Of a stretch of 64,000 nucleotides of DNA, positions 1 through 9,056 are shown in pieces. The first letter of the stretch is position 1. Each line of letters opens with the position of its first letter. A program made the translations under genes and the position numbers. Origin of the DNA: Corynebacterium felinum (lineage in GTDB: Bacteria > Actinomycetota > Actinomycetes > Mycobacteriales > Mycobacteriaceae); assembly GCF_030408755.1 (NCBI RefSeq), contig NZ_CP047209.1:1054001-1118000 (forward strand), read 5' to 3'. The notes under the pieces were generated by a model. The model made no database searches. It saw only the letters and a list, made by a program, of their open reading frames with translations, and had not been told where the DNA came from.

Positions 1-2607
1 GGCTACTGCGATGACGGGGACGCCGGTGAGTGCGATGCTCAAAAGCAGTGGGGAGGTCACACCGAGGAGGATGAGGATGCCGCTTAAGGTGCTTACGGCG
101 ACGATGGCGGTGCTCAGCCCGTTGTTGAGGAAGCTGTTGAGGGAGTCGATGTCGGTGCTCATGCGGGTGATGAGTGCACCTGTGGTGGTGGATTCGTAGT
201 AGTCGAGGCCGAGTCGTTGGAGGTGGGCGTAGCAGCGGATGCGTAGTTCGTAGAGGAGGCGTTCGCCGGTGAGTGCGGTGAGGATGGTGGTGCCGACCAT
301 GCTGGCCCAGGCGATGGTGACGAGCCCAAGGCCGTAGAGGGAGACGGTGAGGAGCACGGTGGGGTTGGATTGTTGGATGCCGGAGTCGATGGCGATTTTG
401 ATCAGGTAGGGAAGTCCGAGTCCGGCGAGTACTCCGATGATATAAAGGCCGATGACGAAGGCGATGAGGTGTTTGACTGATCCGAAGAGGGTGCGTGCGT
501 CAACGTGTGTGAGGGGTTGTCTGAAGTGGTCGTAGCCGCCGTGGGGTGGGGTGTCTGTGAAAGTGGGAAGTTTGTCAATCAAGGCGACAAGTTGTGGGTT
601 TTTCGGCATGGCTCCAGCCATTTGGGTGCCTACTCCAGCGGTGACGGTGCCCTTGCTGCTACTGACTCCCCGTGACATAGTTGCTTTCGAAGCGGTGTCG
701 TAGGTAGATGGGGTAGGTGGGGTCTCGGGCCAGAGTTCTTCCCAGCTGGGTTCGCTGGTCGTGGGGGTTGTTTGGGCTGGTGTTTTTGCATCGCTGAGTG
801 GTGTGTTCAGGCTTTCGTTCATCAGTGTGCGCAGTTGGGGGTTGGTGCGCATTTTTTCGCGGGTGCCACTGCCGACGATCGTGCCGTGGTCGAGTATTGC
901 GATGTGGTCGGCGTATTCCAAGGTGGAGTGGCGGTGGGCGATGATGAGGATGGTGGTGTGGGGTAAATGGGTGCTGAGGTTTGTGAAAATCTGTGCTTCG
1001 GTGGTGGCGTCGACGGCGGAGGTGGTGTCGTCGAGGATGAGGATTTTAGGTTGGGCGAGGATGGCGCGGGCGAGTGCGATGCGTTGGCGTTGGCCGCCGG
1101 AGAGTCGGTGTCCGCGTTCGCCGATGGGGGTGTCGAGGCCCTTGGGTAGGGAGTCGATGAAGGTGTCGATGCAGGCGATGCGGGCGGCGTCGTAAAGCTT
1201 TTTGTCGCTGAAGCCGCGGCCGAAGTCGAGGTTGTCGCGGATGGTGGTGGAAAACAGGAAGGGGTCGTCGAATACGCAGGTGACGTGTTTGCGGATCTCA
1301 GCGGGCGGAAGGGTGCTGTAGGGGAGGTGGGTGTCGGCGTTAGTGAGGGTGATCTGCCCGGATTGTGGCTGGTAGAACCCGCCAAGTAGGTAGGTGAGGA
1401 GTGTTTTTCCGCTGCCGGGTGGGCCGACGAGTGCTGTGCGTGTGGCGGGTTTAAGGGTGATACTCAGGTCGGTGAGAACGTTGGTGTAGCTGATGTGGGA
1501 GATGTCGATTCCCCAGCCCGCATCGACGGTGTCGGGTGCAGCAGCGTGAACAGAAGCAGCGTGCGCGCCAATGCTCGGAGTGTTTGCGGCACCCAGCGCG
1601 GCTGGTTGGGTGGGGGATGTGATGTCGATGATGTCGAAGACGCGTTGGGCGGAGGCGAGCCCGAGCTGCATTTGCACGACCATGCCTGCCAGCATGGATA
1701 CGACGGAGGTCAGTGCTGTCATGTACACGCTGAAGGCGAGGAAGGTGCCGATGGTGATTGTTCCCGTGTAGGTGATGTAGCCGCCAGCGCCGATGGTGAT
1801 TACGAGTGCGATGGAGGGCAGTTGCTGCATCAGGGGTTTGAGGCGGGCGGAGATGCGTGCGGTGCGCATCATGTGTTGGTAGACCTTGCCGGCGTTGTGG
1901 GTGAGTGTGTTTGTTTCGCGTTCTTCTTGCGCGAAGGCTTTGACTACGCGTACACCGCTGAGGGTTTCTTCGATGTGGCTGTTCATGTCAGCCAGGGTTT
2001 GTTGCGCGGACCAGGTGCTGGCGAACAGTACTTTACGGGAGTAGATGCTCAGTCCGACGAGTATGGGGATTATGGCAACGGCGATGGCGCACAGCAGTGG
2101 GGAGATGACAAAGATGATGCAGATTGTGACGATGACCTGCACGATGTTTCCGAAAAGTAGCGGGGCCATGGCGACCATGATTTGCACGGCGTTGAGGTCG
2201 GAGATGCTGCGCGTAACGATGTGCCCGGTGCTGAGTTCGTCGTGGCTGGGGCCATCGAGGCGTAGCAGGGTGTGTGCGATGCGTGTGCGTAGTTGGAAGT
2301 GCAGGGTGTGCGAGAGTGCCCCGGCGAGGTAGCGTCGCCCGAATTGGACGAGGTAGCGGCCGAGTGCTACTGCGATGAGTAAGGCGGTGAGTTGGGTGAT
2401 GGTGTCGGGGTGTGTGCGTGCGGTTTGTGCCCCTGTGGCGGCGTCGATGGTGGTTCCGGCGATCAGTGGGATGAGGGCGTCGAAGGCGGTGACACAGATG
2501 GTGGAGATGAGGGCGAGGATGACAAGGTGGGGGCTTTTCCATCCTTCGCGTAGGAGTCTTGTGAAGGTGGAATGGCGTGCAGGGGTGTGCTGTGGGCTGT
2601 GTGTCAT
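1..2607 (-). CDS. fused ABC exporter (TMD-NBD-TMD-NBD), C-terminal part cut by window edge
   Basis: The reading frame is open from an ATG at 2607 to the window edge (869 codons). It reads as a multidrug/lipid-type ABC exporter with both halves on one chain. A first six-helix membrane domain (about residues 20-310) leads to NBD1 with Walker A GPPGSGKT (395-402), signature LSGGQRQR (about 502), Walker B ILILDD (about 522) and H-loop AHRHST. A linker of about 100 residues follows, then the start of a second membrane domain, where the window ends; NBD2 is outside. In NBD1 the catalytic Glu after Walker B is Asp (LDD, not LDE). In heterodimeric exporters this marks the degenerate, non-hydrolysing site, so NBD2 probably carries the active one. 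A purine-rich RBS (GGAAGAAAG) precedes the ATG. The substrate cannot be told. The length would be about 1200 residues, normal for actinobacterial fused exporters. Confidence 0.9.
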   Translation of the reverse strand, partial: MTHSPQHTPARHSTFTRLLREGWKSPHLVILALISTICVTAFDALIPLIAGTTIDAATGAQTARTHPDTITQLTALLIAVALGRYLVQFGRRYLAGALSHTLHFQLRTRIAHTLLRLDGPSHDELSTGHIVTRSISDLNAVQIMVAMAPLLFGNIVQVIVTICIIFVISPLLCAIAVAIIPILVGLSIYSRKVLFASTWSAQQTLADMNSHIEETLSGVRVVKAFAQEERETNTLTHNAGKVYQHMMRTARISARLKPLMQQLPSIALVITIGAGGYITYTGTITIGTFLAFSVYMTALTSVVSMLAGMVVQMQLGLASAQRVFDIIDITSPTQPAALGAANTPSIGAHAASVHAAAPDTVDAGWGIDISHISYTNVLTDLSITLKPATRTALVGPPGSGKTLLTYLLGGFYQPQSGQITLTNADTHLPYSTLPPAEIRKHVTCVFDDPFLFSTTIRDNLDFGRGFSDKKLYDAARIACIDTFIDSLPKGLDTPIGERGHRLSGGQRQRIALARAILAQPKILILDDTTSAVDATTEAQIFTNLSTHLPHTTILIIAHRHSTLEYADHIAILDHGTIVGSGTREKMRTNPQLRTLMNESLNTPLSDAKTPAQTTPTTSEPSWEELWPETPPTPSTYDTASKATMSRGVSSSKGTVTAGVGTQMAGAMPKNPQLVALIDKLPTFTDTPPHGGYDHFRQPLTHVDARTLFGSVKHLIAFVIGLYIIGVLAGLGLPYLIKIAIDSGIQQSNPTVLLTVSLYGLGLVTIAWASMVGTTILTALTGERLLYELRIRCYAHLQRLGLDYYESTTTGALITRMSTDIDSLNSFLNNGLSTAIVAVSTLSGILILLGVTSPLLLSIALTGVPVIAVA

Positions 2608-2780
2608 CGACGGTGGGCTTTCTTCCGTGCACCTTGGTGTTTTAAAGGGCAGGGTGTGTGAAGGGGGCTGTGCGGGTTAGGCACAATCTTACTGCCGGTA
2701 CCCTACACGCTTCGCGTATCGACGTCGCCAGCTGCGCTGTGCCCTTTTGTGTGCGGTAGAAGGGGGCTGGTGTTGGGCAG

Positions 2781-2842
2781 AAAAAAATCCTCCGGGGGGG
2801 TGCCAGCTGCTGGCGAAAGACCCAGAGGATGAGTGTTTTTTT
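2781..2842 (-). terminator. intrinsic terminator of the EcsC-like gene
   Basis: Arms ATCCTC at 2787 and GAGGAT at 2825 pair, with GGG/CCC and an inner GCCAGC/GCTGGC hairpin inside. On the minus strand the stem is followed by seven T. It lies 10 bases after the stop of the gene ending at 2853. Confidence 0.75.
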
Positions 2843-2852
2843 GGTGGGTGTG

Positions 2853-3539
2853 TTAGCGCAGTGCGGTGTGGACGTGCTCGATGACCTTCTGGCCGATTTT
2901 GCGGTTGGCGATGGATCCGAGGACGGCGCCGATGCCGAGTGGCATGAGTTTGCCAAGCCAGGCAAGGCGGACGGATTTGGAGATTTTCTTGGCGGCGGTT
3001 TTGAAGAGGAATCCGTTGAGTTCGGTGAGTTTTGCGCCGCTGGAGCGTTTGAGGATGCTCATGGCGGAGTCGCCGTTGAAGGCGGTATCGGCTAGGAGGG
3101 TGCCTTCGGAGCCGAGTACCGCGATGAGCAGGATTGCTTTGCGACGCTCCGGGTCGGAGATGTCAATGCCACGCAGGTAGGCAGAAGCGATGGCGTAGAA
3201 GGCGGCGGCGTCGAGGAAAAGCAGGCTTTCAGCGCTGACGGCTGCAGAACCTGTGAGGAAACCGATGCCGGGGACGGCGGCAGCACTGCCGGCGCCCGCA
3301 CCGGAACCGGTGACGGTGAGCAGGAAGTGCTTGTCAAGGGTTTTTTGAACGCTGTCGATGTTAGAGTCTTTGGCGGTGAGGGAGTCAACGTATTTGGTGA
3401 TGAAGCCTGATTGCATGGTGGCGGCTTTGTCTAATGCGTTGATCAGTACCTTGGCCACGGGGCCTTTTTCGGCCAGGATGGCGTGCGAGTTGGAGTGAAA
3501 GACGTCGGTGACAATGTCGGTGCGGGCTGGCTTTGACAT
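2853..3539 (-). CDS. EcsC-like protein
   Basis: A 228-residue protein with no signal peptide. A Gly/Ala-rich hydrophobic stretch (about residues 72-120, including AAAVPGIGFLTGSAA) is followed by a conserved-looking segment with DPERRKAILLIAVLGSEG (129-146) and a second hydrophobic patch near the C-terminus (LGKLMPLGIGAVLGSIANRKIG). The pattern resembles the EcsC family (membrane-associated, biochemical role unsettled); this is from memory of the family and moderately sure. The frame is open upstream to 3653, but the ATG at 3539 has a good RBS (AAAAGG) and starts where the conserved sequence begins. It stands alone with its own terminator. No link to the adjacent ABC exporter is shown beyond common strand. 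Confidence 0.7.
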   Translation of the reverse strand: MSKPARTDIVTDVFHSNSHAILAEKGPVAKVLINALDKAATMQSGFITKYVDSLTAKDSNIDSVQKTLDKHFLLTVTGSGAGAGSAAAVPGIGFLTGSAAVSAESLLFLDAAAFYAIASAYLRGIDISDPERRKAILLIAVLGSEGTLLADTAFNGDSAMSILKRSSGAKLTELNGFLFKTAAKKISKSVRLAWLGKLMPLGIGAVLGSIANRKIGQKVIEHVHTALR

Positions 3540-3750
3540 GGTGGTGGGTACCTTTTCGGTGTTGAGGAAAGAAATGAAGAAATTAAAACAGGGTTTTTCC
3601 AAAACAAACCCTTCTGGGCATGAAAACCACCTTAATGTGCCACAGAGATCCAAGAAAAGAAAATTCGCTTCAGGCGAACGATTCTCCCACTAGTCCCACA
3701 CCGCCAAAAGTATCAGCGCTCTGGCTTAAACACCAGTTCACGTCGTGTTT

Positions 3751-4224
3751 TTAAGAATGAAGATCGAGCGTAAGTGTGATTAACTCATCGCTGCGAGTTT
3801 TCTGGGTAAAGCCAAAGGATGAATACAGTGCCAACGCAATGACATTGGTGGGTTGAGCCTGAACACTAATCTGGTCGCACTGCTGGGCTTTAGCCGTGGC
3901 AATGACTTTTTCCATCATCCGTATCCCGCAGTCCTGGTTGCGAAATTTCGGTTCGACGTAAAGATCATGCAAGGCCAAGCTGCTGGTCAGTGCGAGGGAG
4001 TCGAAAGTGGGGTAGTAGTGGCAAAACCCGGCAATGTGGTCTTTGAATTCAACAACCAACACAGTGGATTCGTGCAGGTTAAAGCGTCGGCGGAGGAATT
4101 CTTCTGCTTTGAGTCTCTCAGTGTCGGTGTGCTCGAAGCCGTAGAACGCGCGGTATTGGTGGAACAGCTCGGCAACGGTGGGGAAGTCGGCATCCTGTGC
4201 TGGGCGTACGCTGATCTTGGGCAT
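3751..4224 (-). CDS. GNAT-family N-acetyltransferase
   Basis: This is a 157-residue single-domain GNAT protein. N-terminal ISVRPAQDADFPTVAELF is the usual first strand and helix. The central HDLYVEPKFRNQDCGIRMM (about residues 87-105) is the acetyl-CoA binding motif A. The C-terminal LALYSSFGF (about 132-140) is motif B, ending with the typical Tyr/Phe-rich strand. The pyrophosphate loop is R-N-Q-D-C-G, a variant of the consensus R/Q-x-x-G-x-G/A. It would acetylate a small amine or protein N-terminus; the substrate is not predictable. The gene is monocistronic, with gaps of over 200 bases on both sides. Confidence 0.85.
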   Translation of the reverse strand: MPKISVRPAQDADFPTVAELFHQYRAFYGFEHTDTERLKAEEFLRRRFNLHESTVLVVEFKDHIAGFCHYYPTFDSLALTSSLALHDLYVEPKFRNQDCGIRMMEKVIATAKAQQCDQISVQAQPTNVIALALYSSFGFTQKTRSDELITLTLDLHS

Positions 4225-4265
4225 TGTTTACTACCTCAGAAAAGATTGTGAGTCGATACTCTTAT

Positions 4266-4306
4266 ACCCCACATCCCCTTTTTTATCAGGGGGATATGGT
4301 GTGGGG
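4266..4306 (-). terminator. hairpin downstream of the SdhL gene
   Basis: CCCCACATCCCC (4267-4278) pairs with GGGGGA (4289-4294) and TGTGGGG (4300-4306) around an AT-rich loop. A second small hairpin CCACAC-CCTA-GTGTGG lies at 4395-4410. Neither has a clear T-run on the minus strand, so the terminator role is inferred from position between the SdhL and GNAT genes. Confidence 0.4.
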
Positions 4307-4454
4307 AATGCGAGCGTCCCACGCTTGTTGGTGGCTTAGTTTCCTTAGTACCAGCCTTGAAAAACTGCGACAAGGGTTATCGCGGTGGCAAAGTCCACAC
4401 CCTAGTGTGGCAGTGTGGGTGTATGCAGTATGTCTGCGCGTTGAACTGCAGGCT

Positions 4455-5267
4455 TTAGGGGGCTTGTGCGTAGTCTTCGGCTGCCAGCACATCCTGCTGG
4501 CTGGGGGTGATGCCGGTGTAGAGACGGAATTGTTCAGCTGCTTGCAAGGCCACCACTTCGCCGCCGTGAATGATCTTTTTACCTAACTTTTCCGCAGCTT
4601 GAATCAGCGGGGTGCGCACAGGATAGGCCACCACATCAAAAATCCAGGTAGCACGGCTAATCTCCGCCTCGCTAAAGGCAAGCACATCTTCCTCAGCCCC
4701 CGCCATCCCTAGCGGGGTGACGTTGACGAGCATCTCGGCATCCTGGGGCACTTGGGTGTCGTGCTGCCAGCCGTAGCGTTGGGCTAGTGCTGTGCCTGCA
4801 TCAATGTTGCGGGCAATGACGACTCCGCGCATACCGTGATCCGCGAGTGCAGCCACCACAGCGTTAGCCATGCCACCTGATCCGCGTACTGCGACGGTGA
4901 GTGTGGGCTCAACGTTGTGGGTGTGAAGAAGTTGCTTTACTGCAACATAATCGGTGTTGTAGCCCACCAGATGCCCGTCGGTGTTCACGATGGTGTTGAC
5001 GGCGTCGATACGCGCTGCAGAAGGGTGAATCTCATCGATCAGCGCCATCACATCCTGCTTGTAGGGCATCGATACCCCCGCGCCGCGAATCCCCAACCCG
5101 CGAATCCCCGCAACAGCCTGGGTGATATCGACCGGCGCAACCGCTTTATACAGGTAGTTGAGCTGGTAGCGCTCGTAGAGCCAGTTGTGGAAACGCACAC
5201 CGTGATTGGAGGGGCGGGCGGCTAAAGATATGCACAAAATTGTATTTTTGTCGACGCGGTTGACCAT
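4455..5267 (-). CDS. shikimate dehydrogenase-like protein, HI0607/SdhL type
   Basis: A 270-residue Rossmann-fold oxidoreductase of the AroE superfamily. The Lys of SMPYK (K70) and Asp of NTD (D106) are the catalytic pair that binds and deprotonates shikimate-like substrates. The glycine-rich NADP loop is RGSGGMANAV (129-138), not the GAGGA of true AroE. The N-terminal AARPSNHGVRFHNWLYERYQL and VSMPYK strongly recall the Haemophilus HI0607 group (SdhL), which reduces 3-dehydroshikimate poorly and whose real substrate is unclear. So this is probably not the biosynthetic aroE. It starts with ATG 20 bases from a divergent esterase gene. Family assignment is fairly sure, substrate unknown. Confidence 0.82.
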   Translation of the reverse strand: MVNRVDKNTILCISLAARPSNHGVRFHNWLYERYQLNYLYKAVAPVDITQAVAGIRGLGIRGAGVSMPYKQDVMALIDEIHPSAARIDAVNTIVNTDGHLVGYNTDYVAVKQLLHTHNVEPTLTVAVRGSGGMANAVVAALADHGMRGVVIARNIDAGTALAQRYGWQHDTQVPQDAEMLVNVTPLGMAGAEEDVLAFSEAEISRATWIFDVVAYPVRTPLIQAAEKLGKKIIHGGEVVALQAAEQFRLYTGITPSQQDVLAAEDYAQAP

Positions 5268-5287
5268 AAACCCCTACTGTAGAGGAC

Positions 5288-7333
5288 ATGGGTGACAAAG
5301 CCTACAATCGCCTGCGCAGACGCAACGTGGGCGTGGACGCACGACGATTCCCACGCCGCCTTGCCACCTTCCGCCGCGCGCTTTTCGACGCCCCCACAAC
5401 CCGCCCGTCACCCTCACCCGCCCACCACACAGCGAAAGCAGGACAATCTGTACACCCCACCCTGCGCCCCAGTACGCGCATGAGCCTAGGAAAAGACTGG
5501 GGCTTAAGCCCCAAAACCCGCACCGAAGAAAAAGCAAAAACACTGCTCAACCAGCTCGCCCAACGAGTACCCCGCAACCAGCCGGAACCACACGAAACCA
5601 CCAGCGACATCCACCACATTCTGCCCACCCAGCCACCACTACCACCCACAATTTCACTCGGCACCACCCAGCACACGGGCGATGACGACCTGATTGTGGA
5701 CACCACGTCAGGAAAAATTCAAGGACTACGCCTTGAAATCCCCGTCAACGTCACCACATGGCGGGGTGTGCCCTACGGTGCCGACACCTCCGGGAAAAAC
5801 CGCTTCCGCGCACCCAAACCACCCCAACCCTGGGCAGGGGTGCGCGACTGCACCCACTACGGTGCCATCGCCGCCCAACCCACCTTAAGCCCAGGGGAAA
5901 AAATCAAAGGCAGCGAAGACTGCCTCAACCTTGACATCGTGCGCCCCGACACCACCGACACACTCCCCGTCGTGGTGTACTTCCACGGCGGCAGCTTCAT
6001 CTACGGGTCCTCCCACCAACAAGTCCTCCGCGGCCACTACCTCGTGGAAGCAATGAACGTCGTCTACGTTTCCCTCAACTTCCGGCTCGGCGCACTCGGC
6101 TACCTCGACTACACCCACTTCGGCGACGACTGTGTTGCCAACCCCGCCATCTGGGATCACCTCCTAGCCCTGCGCTGGATCAAAAACAACATCGCCCGCT
6201 TCGGCGGCGACCCCAACAACATCACCATCATGGGCGAATCCGCCGGCGGGCAAGCCGTACTGACCCTCATGTGTGTGCCCGCCGCCCAAGGACTCTTCCA
6301 CCGCGCCATCGCCCAATCAGCCCCCGCCGCCGCCGTGCACTCCTATGCTCAATCCCACTTCTGGGCACACGAACTCATCAGCCGCGCCGGGTTCGACCCT
6401 GACAACCCACCACAACTCGACCAACTACGCGAACTACCACTGGAAAACCTCATTAATGCCGGTCAATCCATGCTGTGGCGCAGCAAAGAACTACTCAACC
6501 TCAACTCCTGCTACTCAGTCACCGTGGATAATCAACTCCTCCACGACCACCCCATCGCCATCTTCCGCGCCGGGGAGCAGCACAAAGTTCCGCTCATGAT
6601 TGGGACGAACGCGGACGAAACATCGCTTGCAAAATCACTGTTTCTTCGCCCGACCGCCCGTACTGAGGCGGCATGGCGAATGCTCCAAGGCTATGACCGC
6701 GATGCTGCGGAAACAATCATGAGCTTCTATAACAACTGCACCAAGCGCAACGATTATGCCCAGCTGATTGCCGATGGCGTGTTCTGGGCCCCGAGCGTAA
6801 TTGTTGCCTCCGCGCACGCACTGACCGCACCTACATGGATGTACCGTTTCGATTTCGCCCCCGCCGCCTTAAAGTGGCTGGGTGTGGGCGCTGCCCACAC
6901 CGCGGAATTAAGCCCAGTGTTTGGTGATTTGGAGGGATCTAAGGCCGCAACTTTTGCCAAATTGGGCGGCTGGGATGATCTCACCCAGCTGAAAACCACA
7001 ATGCAGCAGCATTGGGCCCAGTTCATCCACAGTGGCAACCCAAATGGCGCGGACACCACAAATAACACAGCACCTCCAAGCTGGCCCGCCTACCGCCCCG
7101 CCAGCGACACTACCCCTGGGCGGGCCACAAAAATCTTCGACACCACCGCCTACCTGCTCTTCGACCCGAACAAAGCCCGCCGTGTGGCCTGGGAGAACTA
7201 CAACATGCTGCAGTGGGGCAACGACCCCAACGAGCTCACCACTGACACCCCAGACCCTAACCCTCCTTCGAGCACACCGAAGAAGAAGCCTAAGAAAAAG
7301 AAGAAGAAAGAAAAATCAAAGAAAAAGCAGTGA
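5288..7333 (+). CDS. type-B carboxylesterase (cholinesterase-like fold)
   Basis: An alpha/beta-hydrolase of 681 residues. The hydrolase domain begins near residue 137 (VDTTSGKIQGLR) with WRGVPYG, EDCLNLDIVRP and oxyanion loop FHGGSF. The nucleophile elbow is GESAGG with Ser318; GTNADET holds the likely acidic residue and HTAEL (near 538) the catalytic His. It hydrolyses carboxylic esters; the substrate is unknown. Two oddities: an N-terminal extension of about 135 residues (Arg/Pro/Thr-rich, no signal peptide), and a Lys-rich C-terminal tail (about 20 residues, KKKPKKKKKK-like). The first ATG leaves only 20 bases to the divergent SdhL gene. An internal ATG at 5480 is possible, but neither has a well-placed RBS, so the start is uncertain; the extension is open and has coding-like composition. 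Confidence 0.85.
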   Translation: MGDKAYNRLRRRNVGVDARRFPRRLATFRRALFDAPTTRPSPSPAHHTAKAGQSVHPTLRPSTRMSLGKDWGLSPKTRTEEKAKTLLNQLAQRVPRNQPEPHETTSDIHHILPTQPPLPPTISLGTTQHTGDDDLIVDTTSGKIQGLRLEIPVNVTTWRGVPYGADTSGKNRFRAPKPPQPWAGVRDCTHYGAIAAQPTLSPGEKIKGSEDCLNLDIVRPDTTDTLPVVVYFHGGSFIYGSSHQQVLRGHYLVEAMNVVYVSLNFRLGALGYLDYTHFGDDCVANPAIWDHLLALRWIKNNIARFGGDPNNITIMGESAGGQAVLTLMCVPAAQGLFHRAIAQSAPAAAVHSYAQSHFWAHELISRAGFDPDNPPQLDQLRELPLENLINAGQSMLWRSKELLNLNSCYSVTVDNQLLHDHPIAIFRAGEQHKVPLMIGTNADETSLAKSLFLRPTARTEAAWRMLQGYDRDAAETIMSFYNNCTKRNDYAQLIADGVFWAPSVIVASAHALTAPTWMYRFDFAPAALKWLGVGAAHTAELSPVFGDLEGSKAATFAKLGGWDDLTQLKTTMQQHWAQFIHSGNPNGADTTNNTAPPSWPAYRPASDTTPGRATKIFDTTAYLLFDPNKARRVAWENYNMLQWGNDPNELTTDTPDPNPPSSTPKKKPKKKKKKEKSKKKQ

Positions 7334-7410
7334 TTTTCACCCGCCCTGCTGAGTACAATTGAATGAGTCAATTCTGTCAAGAAAGCCACGAACTTTCAGG
7401 AGAAAAACTC

Positions 7411-8478
7411 ATGGCAAAGCAGAGAGAAAAGCAACAAGAATCGCGCAAAGAAACCATGAGGATCTTTCCAAGCGTAGAAGATATCGGGTTTTTTCTCGCT
7501 ATTGAGACTGGCGTATTTATCGTTATTTCATTTCTGTCCCACTATGCCTATCCAGCAAATCCCCTAGGTGTCAGCGGGAATGACCTTTTAACAATCCTTG
7601 GAATCATATTTACACCAGCTGTTGCCTTGAATGTGAAGCTAGAGCGAGTGAACGAGTTTCTTCAAGGGCAACTTAATGATATGCGTGCTAAAAGTGCTCA
7701 AGATCCGACTAGAGTTCTCGACATAGTCGGCTATAACAATAGCTATGTCACAGCCACATTTTTTAAAGACTGCTATTTTTACTTTTTCATTATGGCTCCA
7801 CTTTTCATTGTGGACATTTTTGCACTAATTTACCGCGTGGATCACGGGCTTGTTCCGATTTTAGCTCTGGTACTTTTCTGCCTGTTTATGCATAGTATTG
7901 CCTTGTTATCCTCGCTGACTAGTCGGGATGTTCTGGAGCGAATCAAAGAGCTTATTGAGAAGCGTCGGAGTGGTAGAGGAGAATCCGAAACAATGGGGTC
8001 TGTCAACGAGCTTTCAATCAAAGCTATGATGGTTGCGGTTCAAGGACAAGGGAATATGCCTGGTGTGCAACGGTTCAGGGAACGGTTTGGGCTAGAAGGG
8101 GTGATTCCCGCAGGGTTGGCACGTTATTCGATTGGGAAAGGTCATATCCTTCGGTTAATAAGTGCTGTCATGTTTTACTTCGTAGTAGTCCTGTATGTTT
8201 TTGGAAACTGTATCTATCATTGGGATTTTACACTTCGACAATTGTTGGTTATGTTTTTGGGAATGCTTTTAGGATCCGGCTTTGTGATTTGCTTCTGGCT
8301 GGCTGCTCCTGTCGTATTTTTCAAGGCAAGCGAGCAGCAGGCTGTAAAGGTGTATAAGGCTATTTTGTCTGCGTATTCTTCGAAAACAGGAATTTCAATT
8401 AGTTGGATGACAGTTCGAGCATTTTCCCCTTTAAATCTTTGCTACTTTCTCACGGTGGCGTTAAAAAACGGCAATTAA
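7411..8478 (+). CDS. unrecognised polytopic membrane protein
   Basis: I do not recognise this 355-residue protein. It has about six hydrophobic segments: residues near 21-43, 57-75, 122-142, 147-168, 246-268 and 277-303. Between segments 4 and 5 lies a soluble, basic loop of about 75 residues. The start is set by a clear AGGAGA RBS nine bases before the ATG at 7411 (the frame is open from 7363). Codons are visibly more A/T-rich than the C-ending codons of the esterase upstream, which suggests acquisition from elsewhere. The stop overlaps the next start in TAATG, so the two membrane proteins are probably made together and may form a complex. No enzyme motif is visible. Confidence 0.75.
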   Translation: MAKQREKQQESRKETMRIFPSVEDIGFFLAIETGVFIVISFLSHYAYPANPLGVSGNDLLTILGIIFTPAVALNVKLERVNEFLQGQLNDMRAKSAQDPTRVLDIVGYNNSYVTATFFKDCYFYFFIMAPLFIVDIFALIYRVDHGLVPILALVLFCLFMHSIALLSSLTSRDVLERIKELIEKRRSGRGESETMGSVNELSIKAMMVAVQGQGNMPGVQRFRERFGLEGVIPAGLARYSIGKGHILRLISAVMFYFVVVLYVFGNCIYHWDFTLRQLLVMFLGMLLGSGFVICFWLAAPVVFFKASEQQAVKVYKAILSAYSSKTGISISWMTVRAFSPLNLCYFLTVALKNGN

Positions 8479-9056
8479 TGAATTATGCTTTTATTGCAAT
8501 TGGACTTGTCTTGTCTGGTGTTTCGTACCCACTTTTGTATTTGGTATACTTCGACTATAAAACCTGGCCTGATGGTGTGATCAACCCCCTTGGATTTGCC
8601 GTGGAATATTGGAATATTCACATCGCATTTCTGTTTTTTACTTTCGCTTTTTCTTTTTCTTTATTGTGTATTCTGCTTCTGTATCGGGGAAACGTGTGCT
8701 TCCGGAGGGGAAGCGATGTTACTTTAGCTAACGCAATACCTGATCTCATTGCGTCATGGGAGCAAGATCCGGAAGTTTTAAAGGTGATCGAAAGCGCTGG
8801 CAGTGTTGAAACGCAAGAAAATATTGAAGCAGATCCCAAACAAGAAACGGCTTCCGAAGCACAAGAATCGGGTAAGAAGTTGAAGGGCAATAGTATTTCT
8901 CGCGATAGTGATGGTCAGAACAAGGGAATTCATGTCGGGGGATGTGGTACTACTGTTCGGGTTGAACATGGAAAGATGGATAGGGCATTGATGACCTGGA
9001 TTGATGTGGACACATCGCAGGCAGTGGTGAAAGAAAAGGAAAACAGTGAGCGTTGA
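8478..9056 (+). CDS. unrecognised two-helix membrane protein with cytosolic tail
   Basis: A 192-residue protein of unknown family, starting at the ATG that shares its A with the TAA of the previous gene. Two hydrophobic helices lie at about residues 3-23 and 45-67, followed by a charged, Gln/Glu/Lys-rich region (about 105-150). The tail GIHVGGCGTTVRVEHGKMDRALMTWIDVD is probably a small folded beta unit. No signal sequence cleavage or catalytic motif is visible. The last 11 bases overlap the next gene, so it sits in the middle of a three-gene translationally coupled unit. AT-rich codon use matches the gene before it. Confidence 0.7.
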   Translation: MNYAFIAIGLVLSGVSYPLLYLVYFDYKTWPDGVINPLGFAVEYWNIHIAFLFFTFAFSFSLLCILLLYRGNVCFRRGSDVTLANAIPDLIASWEQDPEVLKVIESAGSVETQENIEADPKQETASEAQESGKKLKGNSISRDSDGQNKGIHVGGCGTTVRVEHGKMDRALMTWIDVDTSQAVVKEKENSER

